5,094 nt of DNA from Saprospiraceae bacterium (GTDB taxonomy: Bacteria > Bacteroidota > Bacteroidia > Chitinophagales > Saprospiraceae), in contig JAJDFU010000661.1 in assembly GCA_020528935.1 (NCBI GenBank), positions 1-5,094 of the forward strand, read 5' to 3'. This document shows, in pieces, positions 1 through 5,094 of this stretch. The stretch's first letter is position 1. Every line of letters begins with the position of its first letter. Below the pieces are notes generated by a model. It was given only the letters and a program-made list of their open reading frames with translations, was not told the DNA's origin and did no database searches. The translations under genes and the position numbers were made by a program.

Positions 1-213
1 GGGCGGACGCTCCGCTACCACTGCGGCAGCGCCTTGCTGTATTGCCTTGTCAATGAACGTGTGGCCGTCGGCCCGGGTCCCTTTCACTGCGACGAAAACG
101 TCGCCGCGCTCCACCTTGCGGGAGTCGAACGCAATGCCCGAAATGGTCTTTTCGAGCCCGCCCCGAACTTCCCGCACTTCAATCTCGTCCAGCACATCCC
201 CAAGCCTTGGCAT
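1..213 (-). CDS. murE: UDP-N-acetylmuramoyl-tripeptide synthetase MurE, N-terminal fragment (runs off left edge)
   Basis: Cytoplasmic Mur ligase that adds the third stem-peptide residue, usually meso-diaminopimelate in Bacteroidota, to UDP-MurNAc-L-Ala-D-Glu using ATP. Only the first 71 residues are present. They show the Mur ligase N-terminal (UMP-binding) domain: the signature DSRKVERGDVFVAVKG at residues 30-45, followed by DGHTFIDKAIQQGAAAVV at 49-66. The ATP-binding GTNGKT region and the central and C-terminal domains lie outside the window, so amino-acid specificity cannot be read. The ATG at 213 is chosen because an in-frame TAA lies ten codons upstream with no other start between; there is no Shine-Dalgarno sequence, only A-rich leader. 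It starts 35 bases after the ftsI stop, in the usual dcw position. MurF has a similar N-terminus, but the position directly after ftsI favours MurE. Confidence 0.9.
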   Translation of the reverse strand, partial: MPRLGDVLDEIEVREVRGGLEKTISGIAFDSRKVERGDVFVAVKGTRADGHTFIDKAIQQGAAAVVAERPP

Positions 214-248
214 TTCAGTTGTCGTTTTGGTTGGTGCTGTTTAGAGTT

Positions 249-2402
249 TTATCCAAGTTTTAGCCAGATCACCTGTCCGCGCACCGGCGTTCCCGGCTTG
301 AGGGATTGCCGGATGACGCGCCCCGCCCCACTGACCTTCACCTGCAGCCCCCGGTTTTCCAGGGCGTACAGAGCATCCCGCAGCCCGAGCCCCACCACAT
401 CCGGCACCTGCTTGGCCGGCAATGGTTTGGGTACGATTTTCAAGCTGTCGTTCTCGGGCAGCAGCATCCCCATGCCGCCCGGGGCTTCGGGAAAGAACTC
501 CAGGTCGAGCGCAGCCAGCAGGGCTTCCATATCTTCCAGCTCCCCGGCATCGTAGGCGGGCAGCTGCTCGGTGGCCAGCACGGGCTTTCGGCGCAGGTTG
601 AAAGGCTCGTGCAGGTCCAGGATGCTGTGATAGCAGCGATCGGCGATCTCCCGGAAGACCGGGCCGGCCACATCACTGCCGTAAAAGCCGTGCTTCCTCG
701 GGTTGTTGATCACGACAATGCAGGAATACTTCGGATCATCGGCCGGAAAATAACCGACAAAAGAGGCCTGGTACCCCCCTACCCGCTTGCCGCGCCGGGT
801 GCGCTTGTAGTTGATCTGGGCCGTGCCGGTCTTTCCGGCAAAGCGGTATTGTTCGGACTTGAGCTTGTAGGCCGTTCCGCGCTCTACAACCCCCTCCAGC
901 AGGCTCTGCGCCTGCCGGATGGTCTGCTCCGAGGCAATGCTTTTCTTCAGCACGGTGGGGCGGAACTGCTCGTCCACACTGCCGTTGCTCTGGATCTCGG
1001 AGACCAGATAGGGCTTCATCAGACGCCCGCCGTTGGCCACGGCATTGTAGAAGTTGAGCAACTGGAGCGGGGTCACCCGCAATTCGTAGCCGATACTCAT
1101 CCAGGGCAGGGTGGTACCGCTCCAGTTGTCCTCGGCGCTGTAGGCCTCCTTGATATAGGGGTTGGCCTCGCCTTCGATCTCGATGCCGACCGGAAGGTTG
1201 AGGTTGAACTGTTTGATGCGGCTGATGTAGCGAGCTGCCCCCTCGTTGCGATTGATGTTCTCTTTGCGTCCGTAGTAGCGATCCACGAGTTTGGCCACAC
1301 CTACATTGGAGGACATTTCAAAAACCTGGCGCACGGTTCCCGAGTCGACCTCCCGGCTGAAATAGGTGGCGTCTTCCAGGGTTTCTTCGTAGAACTGTAT
1401 GGAGCCTTCTTCCAGGTATACACTGTCTTCCAGCTCTACAAAGCCGTCTTCCAACAGCGCCATCATGGAGGCCAGCTTCCAGGTGGAGCCGGGCTCGACG
1501 GCGGTGCCCACAGCGTGGTTGTAGGTCTCCCACCAACCCTCCTTGATGCGCCCCAGATTGGCGATGGCCTTGATCGCGCCGGTTTCCACTTCCATGAGCA
1601 TCGCTGTACCCCAGTCGGCATCGTGGTACTCCACGGCCCGAAACAGGGCTTCCTCGGTGATGTCCTGCAGATTGACGTCAATCGTCGTTTGGATGTCGTC
1701 TCCGCTTTGGGGCTCCACGGCATCCAGATCCTCGATGGGCATCCAGATATCATTGGCCCGATCCACGCACAACATGGGCTGGGTGCCTTCTTCGCCGCCG
1801 AGCACGTCGTTGAAGTAGCCCTCTAAGCCCACGGGTTTGGCTCCCTCGCGGACGTAGCCGATGGTGCGCTGGGCCAGCAGTCCAAAGGGGCGCTTGCGCT
1901 CGCTGCGCTTCCGGGCGATAAAACCGCCCCGCATCTGCCCCAGGTTGAACAGGGGAAACTGCTCGATGAAGCGCTTTTCGGCATAAGACACTTTTTTCTT
2001 GATGGGCACGTACCGGGCACCGCTCAGGCGCTTCTCGATGAGAAACTCCTTGTAGCCGCCGGGCGTATAGGAAGGATCTACGTAAGTGGCCAGGCACCAG
2101 GCCAGCGAGTCGATGTACAGGTTGAAGTCCTCCTCCTTCATGCCCGTGGAGTTGGGGTCCATATACAGATCGAAATAGGGAATGGACGTAGCCAGCAGGC
2201 TGCCGTCCTGGGAGAAGATGTTGCCCCGTTCGGCCTCGATGGGGCGGTATTCTACGTACATACTCTGACCGGCATTGCGCCAGGACGGTCCATCCACGAT
2301 CCCCACCTCAATGGTTTTGTAGAACAGGAGGATAGCCACCGGAAGGACCAGGGCGAAAAACAGAAAGTAAATGCGGTAGAGTACTTCGTTCTTAATATCC
2401 AT
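249..2402 (-). CDS. ftsI: Class B penicillin-binding protein, FtsI/PBP3 type, with C-terminal PASTA domain
   Basis: Septal peptidoglycan DD-transpeptidase, 717 residues, anchored in the inner membrane with its catalytic domain in the periplasm. Order seen: short cytoplasmic N-terminus; one membrane segment at about 10-28; PBP dimerisation domain from about 55, with the conserved RGNIFSQDGSLLATS at 59-73; transpeptidase domain about 260-590 with the catalytic serine in STWK (306-309), SSN (364-366) and KTGT (524-527); an acidic linker about 600-662; one PASTA domain about 665-717, beginning VPDVVGLGLRDALYALENRG. Longer than E. coli FtsI (588 residues), as expected from the linker and PASTA; this architecture is known in Bacteroidota and resembles SpoVD of Bacillus. 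No glycosyltransferase domain, so it should work with the polymerase FtsW. The ATG at 2402 lies 9 bases after the ftsL-like stop; an AAGGAG at 2415-2420 inside the end of that gene is 12 bases away, rather far for a ribosome binding site. STWK is an unusual variant of the common STFK/STVK box. Confidence 0.95.
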   Translation of the reverse strand: MDIKNEVLYRIYFLFFALVLPVAILLFYKTIEVGIVDGPSWRNAGQSMYVEYRPIEAERGNIFSQDGSLLATSIPYFDLYMDPNSTGMKEEDFNLYIDSLAWCLATYVDPSYTPGGYKEFLIEKRLSGARYVPIKKKVSYAEKRFIEQFPLFNLGQMRGGFIARKRSERKRPFGLLAQRTIGYVREGAKPVGLEGYFNDVLGGEEGTQPMLCVDRANDIWMPIEDLDAVEPQSGDDIQTTIDVNLQDITEEALFRAVEYHDADWGTAMLMEVETGAIKAIANLGRIKEGWWETYNHAVGTAVEPGSTWKLASMMALLEDGFVELEDSVYLEEGSIQFYEETLEDATYFSREVDSGTVRQVFEMSSNVGVAKLVDRYYGRKENINRNEGAARYISRIKQFNLNLPVGIEIEGEANPYIKEAYSAEDNWSGTTLPWMSIGYELRVTPLQLLNFYNAVANGGRLMKPYLVSEIQSNGSVDEQFRPTVLKKSIASEQTIRQAQSLLEGVVERGTAYKLKSEQYRFAGKTGTAQINYKRTRRGKRVGGYQASFVGYFPADDPKYSCIVVINNPRKHGFYGSDVAGPVFREIADRCYHSILDLHEPFNLRRKPVLATEQLPAYDAGELEDMEALLAALDLEFFPEAPGGMGMLLPENDSLKIVPKPLPAKQVPDVVGLGLRDALYALENRGLQVKVSGAGRVIRQSLKPGTPVRGQVIWLKLG

Positions 2403-2411
2403 GACAGCGAT

Positions 2412-2729
2412 CTACTCCTTGACGACGATTTTTCGGGGTTTTGCCCGTTGCGGGTGCAAGCCCAGCGGAGCGACCTGCTCCGCGATCTCGGACTGCTTGC
2501 TGTTGTACATGTTTTCCGCCTGCAGCGACATGTAGTACCAGCGCAACTCGCGGATCTCCTTTTGCAATTCCTGGATCTGGCGCACGTTGCGCTCGGCCTG
2601 GTGCACATTGGCGATGTAGAACACCGCCAGCAGACCGAGAAAAAGCACGAAGAGCACGTTTTTCACGATCAGCTCCGAGGTGAGGTAACTCACGCTGGCG
2701 TATTGCTGCAGGCCTCTACGCTTTGCCAT
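2412..2729 (-). CDS. ftsL: FtsL-like cell division protein (Bacteroidota type)
   Basis: A 105-residue bitopic membrane protein located between rsmH and ftsI, where FtsL sits in dcw clusters. FtsL is known to bridge FtsB/FtsQ and the FtsW-FtsI synthase at the septum. Visible: a basic N-terminus (MAKRRG), a membrane segment at about 21-42 (LIVKNVLFVLFLGLLAVFYIA), then a charged, heptad-like helix at about 44-76 with QAERNVRQIQELQKEIRELR, suited to a periplasmic coiled coil. The tail from 77 to 105 is basic. Identification rests on size, topology and gene position more than on sequence, because FtsL proteins are very divergent. The ATG at 2729 overlaps the end of rsmH by 14 bases in another frame, which suggests translational coupling; no Shine-Dalgarno sequence is evident. 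Confidence 0.82.
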   Translation of the reverse strand: MAKRRGLQQYASVSYLTSELIVKNVLFVLFLGLLAVFYIANVHQAERNVRQIQELQKEIRELRWYYMSLQAENMYNSKQSEIAEQVAPLGLHPQRAKPRKIVVKE

Positions 2730-3633
2730 TTTGTTCTATTTTTTCTCCGGCGCGCAGCTTGGCGCTGCGGGCGCGGGGGTTTTGTTCAATTTCTTCTGCT
2801 CCGGGTTCCAGCGGCCTTTTGTACAGGATGCGGTAGGGCCGAAAAATATGGCCGTAAAAATCGCGCTGCGGCTTGCCCTCCGGATCACCGGTGCGCATCA
2901 TGTGCTTTACCAGGCGGTCTTCGATGGAGTGGTAGGTGATGACGACCAACCGGCCGCCGGGCCGAAGCACCTCCCAGGCCTGTTCCAAAAAATCGGCCAG
3001 GGCCCCCATTTCGTCATTGACCTCCATGCGCAGGGCCTGGAATACCTGCGCCAGATAGCGATGCCGGTTGCCCCGGATCAAGGGAGCCGCAACCTCCAGC
3101 AGATCGCCTACCGTTTGCAGGCGCTTTTGCGCGCGGGCCGCAGCGATGGCTTGGGCCAGTGAACGCGCATTGCGCAACTCACCGTAGCGGCTCAGCAGCT
3201 CCTGAAGGTCATCCGTCGGGTACGTGTTGAGCACGAAGGCAGCGGTAAGCTCGCGGCTTCGGTCCATGCGCATATCCAGCCGGGTTTGTCCAAAGCGGTA
3301 GGAAAACCCCCGCTCTTCCTCATCCAACTGGTGGGAAGAAACCCCCAGGTCAGCCAGTATGCCATCGGCACGCGTATGACCGTACAGGCGAATAAATCGC
3401 TTCAGGTAGCGGAAATTCTGTGCCACCAATTGAAAGCGCTCATCGTCGATGGCATTGCGCTGCGCATCTTCATCCTGATCAAAAGCAATGAGGTAGCCGT
3501 TGCCCCCCAACTGTTCCAGGATCGCCCTGGAGTGACCGCCCCCGCCAAAGGTGGCGTCCACATATACACCCTCCGGCTTTATCGCCAGCGCCTGAAGGCT
3601 TTCGCCCAACATCACGGGCTGGTGATAGGCCAT
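2716..3633 (-). CDS. rsmH: 16S rRNA (cytosine(1402)-N(4))-methyltransferase RsmH (MraW)
   Basis: Transfers a methyl group from S-adenosylmethionine to N4 of C1402 in the ribosomal P site, a cytoplasmic step of 30S maturation. The 305 residues from ATG 3633 begin MAYHQPVMLGES, the canonical RsmH start. SAM-binding motif I is at 24-38 (YVDATFGGGGHSRAI). The family signature DGILADLGVSSHQLDEEERG is at 90-109, LDMRMD at 119-124, YGELRNARSLA at 150-160, and the core FQALRMEVNDEMGAL at 198-212 followed by GGRLVVITYHSIEDRLVK at 226-243. The C-terminus carries NPRARSAKLRAGEKI at 285-299. An in-frame ATG at 3696 would add 21 residues and overlap mraZ by 59 bases; that extension (proline- and tryptophan-rich) is not RsmH-like and the start at 3633 lies 4 bases after the mraZ stop. 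Length is normal for the family. Confidence 0.96.
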   Translation of the reverse strand: MAYHQPVMLGESLQALAIKPEGVYVDATFGGGGHSRAILEQLGGNGYLIAFDQDEDAQRNAIDDERFQLVAQNFRYLKRFIRLYGHTRADGILADLGVSSHQLDEEERGFSYRFGQTRLDMRMDRSRELTAAFVLNTYPTDDLQELLSRYGELRNARSLAQAIAAARAQKRLQTVGDLLEVAAPLIRGNRHRYLAQVFQALRMEVNDEMGALADFLEQAWEVLRPGGRLVVITYHSIEDRLVKHMMRTGDPEGKPQRDFYGHIFRPYRILYKRPLEPGAEEIEQNPRARSAKLRAGEKIEQNGKA

Positions 3634-3637
3634 AGGC

Positions 3638-4105
3638 TTAGGTTCCGGCGGATTGATCTTCGGTTTTGCCCAGCACCTCCTCGGCCAATCCGGCAAAATC
3701 GGCCGGCTCTTCCTCCAGCAGCAGGTCGTATCGCTCTTTGGCCCAGAGCTCGATGCGGTCGTTGTAGGCCGAAAGGATGACCTCCTTGTCGATGCCGGCC
3801 CACTCCAGCAAGCGCTTGTTGACCAGAATGCGGTCGGCGCTGTCCATCTCCAATTGCTGAGCCCCCCGGTAGAAGTAGCGCACGAACTCGCGGTTCTTGC
3901 GCACGTACTGGTTGAGTTGGTTGACCTCCGAGCTGATGCGCTCCCAAACCTTGATGGGATACAACATCAGGCACTTTTCAAAACCGCGGTTGATCACGAA
4001 CTCCTGGTCCTTTTCCTCGCCCAACTGGGCAATGAGTCCACTGGGCAAACGCATGCGACCTTTCGCATCCATTTTGCATTCAAATTCGCCCAGGAGCTGC
4101 TGCAT
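3638..4105 (-). CDS. mraZ: Transcriptional regulator MraZ
   Basis: DNA-binding protein of the AbrB/MazE-like (SpoVT-AbrB) fold; MraZ forms ring-like oligomers and controls the dcw cluster by binding direct repeats before its own gene (repressor in E. coli, activator in mollicutes). The 155 residues contain the two expected half-repeats: the first at about 5-50 with DAKGRMRLP (13-21), the second at about 85-125 with DSADRILVNKRLLEWAGI (88-105) and ending in NDRIELW. The second copy has Asp at 91 where the motif usually has Gly (DSAGR). The tail after about 130 is acidic. Start: ATG 4105 gives MQQLLGEFECKMDAKGR, typical of the family. A TTG three codons upstream is possible but less likely; AAGGA at 4121-4125 is about 3 bases from the TTG and 12 from the ATG, so it decides neither. 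First gene of the tight cluster, preceded by a 337-base regulatory region with MraZ-box-like repeats. Confidence 0.95.
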   Translation of the reverse strand: MQQLLGEFECKMDAKGRMRLPSGLIAQLGEEKDQEFVINRGFEKCLMLYPIKVWERISSEVNQLNQYVRKNREFVRYFYRGAQQLEMDSADRILVNKRLLEWAGIDKEVILSAYNDRIELWAKERYDLLLEEEPADFAGLAEEVLGKTEDQSAGT

Positions 4106-4132
4106 GATTGACAATTATCCTTAATGGTTTTT

Positions 4133-4140
4133 CAAATCTA
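4133..4140 (-). promoter_or_regulatory. Candidate mraZ promoter, -7 element
   Basis: On the minus strand the sequence TAGATTTG matches the Bacteroidota -7 consensus TAnnTTTG exactly. It sits 27 bases upstream of the mraZ ATG, which would give a leader of roughly 20 bases. No good -33 TTTG or TTG is found 17-23 bases upstream; the corresponding place, 20 bases away (4161-4164), reads GTGG and belongs to the second proximal repeat. Either the promoter is weak and activator-dependent or the -33 match is poor. The consensus is established for the phylum; the assignment is inference. Confidence 0.5.
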
Positions 4141-4144
4141 TAAT

Positions 4145-4174
4145 ATTTTCACACACTTTACCACTTTTTCCCAC
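4145..4174 (-). promoter_or_regulatory. Proximal MraZ-box-like array (three 10-base direct repeats)
   Basis: Read on the minus strand, three consecutive 10-base units start with GTGGGA (from 4174), GTGGTA (from 4164) and GTGTGA (from 4154), each followed by an A-rich stretch. E. coli MraZ binds TGGGN repeats separated by 5 bases (10-base period), and mollicute MraZ binds AAAGTG[T/G] repeats; AAAGTGG (4167-4161) and AAAGTGT (4159-4153) are also present here. The array begins just upstream of the candidate -7 element and covers the -33 position, so bound MraZ would act directly on promoter use. The match degrades from the first to the third unit. Confidence 0.65.
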
Positions 4175-4237
4175 CTTTTTTTGTGTTTTTCTTCCACCAG
4201 AGGACGTTGTTTTTCATTTTCCTCTTCGATTTTAATC

Positions 4238-4277
4238 AAAAAAAGAACAAAAAGGGCATATTTTGACAACAATATGC
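4238..4277 (-). terminator. Possible intrinsic terminator after the glycosyltransferase gene
   Basis: On the minus strand a 7-base inverted repeat (GCATATT at 4277-4271 and AATATGC at 4262-4256) encloses an 8-base loop and is followed by CC, then TTTTTGTTCTTTTTTT down to 4238. The layout fits a rho-independent terminator for the glycosyltransferase transcript. The stem has only two G-C pairs and lies 166 bases beyond the stop codon, so it could be weak or accidental. If real, it separates the upstream gene from mraZ and means the cluster depends on its own promoter. Confidence 0.35.
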
Positions 4278-4287
4278 GATCAACGGC

Positions 4288-4307
4288 CTTCGCAGGGCCC
4301 TGGGAAG
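4288..4307. repeat. Near-perfect 20-base palindrome
   Basis: CTTC, one mismatched position, the perfect 10-base palindrome CAGGGCCCTG (4293-4302), another mismatched position, and GAAG form a dyad centred between 4297 and 4298. The right half overlaps the first TGGGA of the distal array (4301-4305). It may be a protein-binding dyad or a strengthening stem before the T-rich terminator candidate; no function can be read from the sequence alone. Confidence 0.45.
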
Positions 4308-4325
4308 CGGTGGGAGCATGTGGGA
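4301..4325 (+). promoter_or_regulatory. Distal MraZ-box-like array (three perfect TGGGA repeats)
   Basis: On the plus strand TGGGA occurs at 4301-4305, 4311-4315 and 4321-4325 with 5-base spacers (AGCGG and GCATG), an exact 10-base period. This is the architecture reported for the E. coli MraZ operator, TGGGN repeats with 5-base spacing. It lies about 196-220 bases upstream of the mraZ ATG and points away from mraZ. No gene on the plus strand is served by it within the window, so a role as an auxiliary operator for mraZ is the simplest reading. Binding itself is inferred. Confidence 0.6.
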
Positions 4326-4346
4326 AAAATTTCCACTTTTTCCCAC
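4320..4346. repeat. Perfect 10-base inverted repeat carrying a second copy of the proximal repeat core
   Basis: GTGGGAAAAA at 4320-4329 and its exact reverse complement at 4337-4346 enclose 7 bases (TTTCCAC). The left arm is also the third unit of the plus-strand distal array. On the minus strand the right side reads GTGGGA (from 4346) and GTGGAA (from 4336), again 10 bases apart. The 14 bases at 4333-4346 (CCACTTTTTCCCAC) are identical to 4161-4174 in the proximal array. It looks like two head-to-head operator arrays rather than a terminator, since no T tract directly follows the stem on either strand. Confidence 0.7.
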
Positions 4347-4442
4347 TTCACAGCTGCTCTTCACGCCAAAAAGGGAAAGGGAGAGGTCAGTCGCATACAG
4401 CAAGGGGCTGCTCGGGAAAGGAAAGCGGTCCGGACAGGCCGA

Positions 4443-5094
4443 TCAGCCCACGGATACCGCATAAGAATGGAAAAAGCTGCGCCAGCGCATTTGAAGTACG
4501 CCCAGCACGGCCTCCTGAATGATGTTCTTGGACATCTTGGAGGTGCCCTCTACCCGGTCGGTAAACGTGATGGGGACTTCCTTGATCCGAAACCCCAACT
4601 GCCAGGCGGCGTATTTCATTTCGATCTGAAAAGCGTAGCCCACAAAGGTGATCTTGTCCAGATCAATGGTTTCCAGTACTTTGCGGCTGTAGCACACGAA
4701 GCCGGCTGTCGGGTCTTTTACCGGCATCCAGGTGATGAGGCGCACGTAGAGGGAAGCCCCGAAGGAAAGAAAAATGCGCAGAAAGGGCCAGTTGTCCAGC
4801 CGGCCGCCCCGCACATAGCGGGAACCCACACTGAGATCGGCCTCTTCCAGGCAGGCCGATCGGAGGCGGATCAGATCTGCCGGATTGTGCGAAAAGTCCG
4901 CATCCATCTCCAGCAAGTACTGGTAGCCGCGTTCGAGCCCCCAGCGAAAGCCGGCGATGTAGGCCGTACCGAGGCCGAGCTTACCGGCGCGCTCCACCAG
5001 AAAGAGTTGTCCGGGATAGGTTTTTTGGAGGGCTTTGACCAGCTGGGCGGTTCCGTCGGGAGAGCCGTCGTCCACCACCAGGATGTGAAAGGGG
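4443..5094 (-). CDS. Family 2 glycosyltransferase, polyprenol-phosphate mannose synthase (DPM1) type, N-terminus outside window
   Basis: Predicted cytoplasmic-face enzyme that transfers a sugar, most likely mannose from GDP-mannose, to a polyprenyl phosphate, giving a lipid-linked donor. The visible 216 residues (counted from the first whole codon at 5093) start inside the GT-A fold. They show the nucleotide-sugar motif VVDDGSPDGT at 6-15, GLGTAYIAGFRWGL at about 40-53, the metal-binding DAD in EMDADFSHNP at 62-71, GSRYVRGG at 90-97, DPTAGF at 127-132, GYAFQIEM at 152-159 and RVEGTSKMS at 180-188, all typical of DPM1-like proteins. The frame is open through the right edge; internal GTG codons at 5078 and 5075 lie within the conserved first strand, so they are not the start and probably a few dozen residues are missing. 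There is no C-terminal membrane domain, as in the soluble DPM1 class. Sugar specificity could instead be glucose or another hexose. It is separated by 337 bases from mraZ and is unlikely to belong to the dcw transcript. Confidence 0.88.
   Translation of the reverse strand, partial: PFHILVVDDGSPDGTAQLVKALQKTYPGQLFLVERAGKLGLGTAYIAGFRWGLERGYQYLLEMDADFSHNPADLIRLRSACLEEADLSVGSRYVRGGRLDNWPFLRIFLSFGASLYVRLITWMPVKDPTAGFVCYSRKVLETIDLDKITFVGYAFQIEMKYAAWQLGFRIKEVPITFTDRVEGTSKMSKNIIQEAVLGVLQMRWRSFFHSYAVSVG

Larger units (their letters stand above)
4106..4442. other. Intergenic regulatory region upstream of mraZ
   Basis: A 337-base stretch without a credible gene between the glycosyltransferase stop and mraZ. 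Seen in order of transcription: a mixed-composition stretch (4442-4347), an inverted repeat and the distal TGGGA array (4346-4301), a 20-base near-palindrome (4288-4307), a hairpin followed by T tracts (4277-4238), a purine-rich stretch (about 4230-4176), the proximal 10-base-period repeats (4174-4145), a -7-like promoter element (4140-4133) and a short leader to mraZ. Composition shifts strongly to A/T tracts on the mraZ-proximal side. Open frames here on either strand have low-complexity translations and no family resemblance. Confidence 0.85.

Noticed and set aside
306..1826. A 506-codon open frame on the plus strand opposite the ftsI gene
   Set aside because: It is fully antisense to a well-supported class B PBP with all catalytic motifs. 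Its translation is Gly/His/Val-rich with no recognisable domain, as expected for the mirror frame of GC-rich coding DNA.
3634..3696. Longer rsmH with start at 3696
   Set aside because: The extra 21 residues do not resemble RsmH and would overlap mraZ by 59 bases; the ATG at 3633 gives the canonical MAYHQPVML start.
3653..4111. Plus-strand open frame of 152 codons opposite mraZ
   Set aside because: It mirrors the mraZ coding frame almost end to end and shows no family features; mraZ itself is unambiguous.
4158..4217. Minus-strand 19-codon frame, Lys-rich, preceded by GAGG, possible leader peptide
   Set aside because: The GAGG lies only 3 bases from the ATG, the Lys codons simply reflect the A tracts, and the frame ends inside the proximal repeat array. 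No attenuator structure accompanies it.
4301..4346. CRISPR array or tandem-repeat origin motif
   Set aside because: Units are only 5-6 bases with a 10-base period and no unique spacers of CRISPR length. Position before mraZ points to an operator.
4431..4440. GTCCGGAC dyad just after the glycosyltransferase stop as a terminator
   Set aside because: The dyad has no loop, mismatches directly outside it, and no T tract follows on the minus strand.
4124..4522. Plus-strand open frame of 132 codons covering the mraZ upstream region
   Set aside because: Its first half is a Phe/Ser-rich reading of T tracts and it overlaps the 3' end of the glycosyltransferase gene. The repeats explain the DNA better than coding does.

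Overview
The window is the start of a division and cell wall (dcw) gene cluster. All supported genes lie on the minus strand, so transcription runs from right to left. Gene order and protein sequences point to the phylum Bacteroidota, and by overall flavour possibly a moderately GC-rich Saprospiria-like lineage; the lineage below phylum is an inference. Support comes from the order mraZ, rsmH, ftsL-like, PASTA-carrying ftsI and murE, from the Bacteroidota-type short FtsL, from gene starts that mostly lack a convincing Shine-Dalgarno sequence, and from a promoter element matching the Bacteroidota -7 consensus TAnnTTTG before mraZ.

Layout from right to left (direction of transcription): 5094-4443 holds most of a family 2 glycosyltransferase of the polyprenol-phosphate mannose synthase type, with its N-terminus beyond the window edge. 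4442-4106 is a 337-base non-coding region, strikingly A/T-tract rich in its mraZ-proximal half. 4105-3638 is mraZ, 3633-2716 rsmH (mraW), 2729-2412 a small FtsL-like membrane protein, 2402-249 a class B penicillin-binding protein (FtsI type) ending in one PASTA domain, and 213-1 the first 71 codons of murE, running off the left edge. Gaps from mraZ through murE are -14 to +35 bases, so these genes almost certainly form one transcript: a transcriptional regulator of the cluster, a 16S rRNA methyltransferase, a divisome scaffold protein, the septal transpeptidase, and the enzyme that adds the third residue of the peptidoglycan stem peptide.

The most interesting DNA is the region upstream of mraZ. 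It contains two arrays of TGGGA-like repeats with an exact 10-base period, the pattern known for MraZ binding sites. The proximal array (4145-4174) reads on the mraZ strand and covers the place where a -33 promoter element would be. The distal array (4301-4325) is three perfect TGGGA repeats on the opposite strand, running into a perfect 10-base inverted repeat (4320-4346). An identical 14-base sequence occurs in both clusters, 172 bases apart. This suggests two-site autoregulation by MraZ, possibly with looping. Nothing else in the window looks like an undescribed system; the coding part is a conventional dcw cluster with a few residue-level oddities.
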